From: Bacteroidales bacterium
GTDB taxonomy: Bacteria; Bacteroidota; Bacteroidia; Bacteroidales; UBA7960
Reading direction: 5' to 3'
Assembly (NCBI GenBank): GCA_007122505.1
Contig: SKTQ01000122.1
Span: 1-15,314, forward strand
Length of the DNA: 15,314 nt
The notes under the pieces are model-generated. The model was not told where the DNA came from. It did no database searches and was given only the letters and a program-made list of their open reading frames with translations. Of the stretch, positions 14,735-15,314 are shown piece by piece. Within the stretch, counting starts at the first letter, position 1; each line of letters starts with the position of its first letter. Made by a program: the position numbers and the translations under genes.

Positions 14735-15148
14735 TCATTGCGAAGATTTGTCATCAAGTCCGGAAACTGCCGGACTAATAACCTTATCCCTGATAAATTC
14801 CTCAACCAGTTTATCGAGTACACCATTGACAAATATCTTGCTTTTGGGTGTACTGTAGATTTTCGATAGTTCGATATATTCGTTCAGGCTAACCTTTACA
14901 GGAATCTCCGGGAATTTCAGGATCTCTGTCAGTGCCATTTCCATGATGATCATGTCCATGAGTGCGATCCGATCTACATCCCAGTTTTGCGTTTTGGCAG
15001 AAATGATGTTGTGGAAATCACTGTGGTTCAGAATGCATCTTCTGAACAGTTCGATAGCAAAATTCTTGTCTGCCGGGTCTTTATATAAGTCCATCAGCAC
15101 CAGTTCGCCACCAGACTCCTGCGAATTCTTAAGGGTTTTGATCATCAT
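14735..15148 (-). CDS. nusB: Transcription antitermination protein NusB, C-terminal fragment after an in-frame stop
   Basis: NusB binds boxA RNA together with S10 (NusE) in rRNA antitermination. This fragment of 137 residues carries the C-terminal NusB fold: FAIELFRRCILNHSDF, NWDVDRIALMDMIIMEMALTEILKFPEIPVKVSLNEYIELSKIYSTPKS and FVNGVLDKLVEEF are clear family segments. The ATG at 15148 is merely the first after a TAG at 15164-15166. Upstream of that TAG the same frame continues with NusB-like sequence, so this is not the native N-terminus. Bacteroidetes NusB proteins are about 300 residues as I know them, and the Arg-rich RNA-binding helix is N-terminal, so this piece alone would lack it. It may be made by restart after the TAG, be a dead remnant, or reflect a base-call error. 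yajC follows after 50 nt. Confidence 0.85.
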   Translation of the reverse strand: MMIKTLKNSQESGGELVLMDLYKDPADKNFAIELFRRCILNHSDFHNIISAKTQNWDVDRIALMDMIIMEMALTEILKFPEIPVKVSLNEYIELSKIYSTPKSKIFVNGVLDKLVEEFIRDKVISPAVSGLDDKSSQ

Positions 15149-15163
15149 TTTGTTAACAAGTTC

Positions 15164-15314
15164 CTAGTCATCCAGCCAATAAATGCTTTTTTCTTCGTAA
15201 AAAGAATACAAAGCATCCCCGGCAAGAATATCCTTATTGACAATTTTCAACACGAGACGCAGGTCAATTTCCTCGTCAACCTTTTCTTCAGCCATATAAG
15301 CCTTATAATAAGCC
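15164..15314 (-). pseudogene. nusB: Upstream part of nusB, ended by in-frame TAG; 5' end outside window
   Basis: On the minus strand the frame from the window edge encodes 49 residues, including KAYMAEEKVDEEIDLRLV, VLKIVNKDILAGDALYSFY and EEKSIYWLDD, then a TAG at 15164-15166. After the TAG the same frame reads ELVNKMMIKTLKNSQE and runs into the NusB C-terminal domain. In Bacteroidetes NusB the EE-x-S-x-YW-x-DD segment is followed without break by a x-x-V-x-x-x-x-x-KT segment, so the TAG replaces one sense codon. AAG, GAG, CAG, TTG, TAT or TAC could each become TAG by one substitution. No frameshift is needed. The 5' two thirds of the gene lies outside the window and may hold further changes. 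Confidence 0.8.

Noticed and set aside
15164..15166. General reassignment of TAG to a sense codon
   Set aside because: TAG is the stop of miaA (503-505), def (7132-7134), the M16 peptidase (8361-8363) and the S8 peptidase (9893-9895), each at the normal family length, so TAG works as a stop in this genome.

Overview
The window looks like chromosomal DNA from a member of the Bacteroidetes, probably Bacteroidales or a close relative. Four things support this. It carries PorQ, a component of the type IX secretion system found only in that phylum. The gene orders nusB-yajC-YbbR-coaE and pRiA4b-like ORF-miaA are Bacteroidetes-like. TAnnTTTG boxes, the -7 element of the Bacteroidetes primary sigma factor, lie just upstream of several genes. 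Shine-Dalgarno sequences are nearly absent. No phage, plasmid, IS element, CRISPR array, rRNA or tRNA gene is visible.

Layout. Bases 1-264 hold the 3' end of a forward gene for a BadF/BadG-type ATPase or sugar kinase. A 238-base convergent gap follows, filled with three kinds of short repeat (7-nt period, CGCAAAR words, 8-nt period). From 503 to 4970 five genes run on the minus strand: a GT2 glycosyltransferase, threonylcarbamoyl-AMP synthase, CCA-adding enzyme, an IS1096-passenger/pRiA4b-like protein and miaA. Three of these act on tRNA: t6A37 synthesis, CCA end formation and i6A37 synthesis. dapD (lysine/diaminopimelate synthesis) is alone on the minus strand at 5173-5988. It is divergent from a tight forward group, ruvX-def-M16 peptidase, followed by an O-methyltransferase (6146-9067).

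The rest is on the minus strand. Read in transcription order from the right edge it is nusB, yajC, a YbbR-like protein, coaE, porQ, an S8 serine peptidase and a small predicted outer-membrane beta-barrel protein. porQ and the peptidase are joined by a TGATG overlap. The best promoter in the window (TTG, 18 nt, TATTTTTG) lies across the coaE/porQ junction, so porQ and the peptidase can probably be transcribed separately from the nusB-coaE group.

The most notable observation is in nusB. The reading frame that encodes the conserved central part of the protein is cut by an in-frame TAG at 15164-15166, and the same frame continues on both sides with family-like sequence. This is a real nonsense mutation, a split gene with restart, or a base-call error. 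TAG ends four other genes here (miaA, def, M16 peptidase, S8 peptidase), so general TAG recoding is unlikely. Otherwise the window is mostly housekeeping and envelope genes; I did not find a convincing new defence or mobile system.
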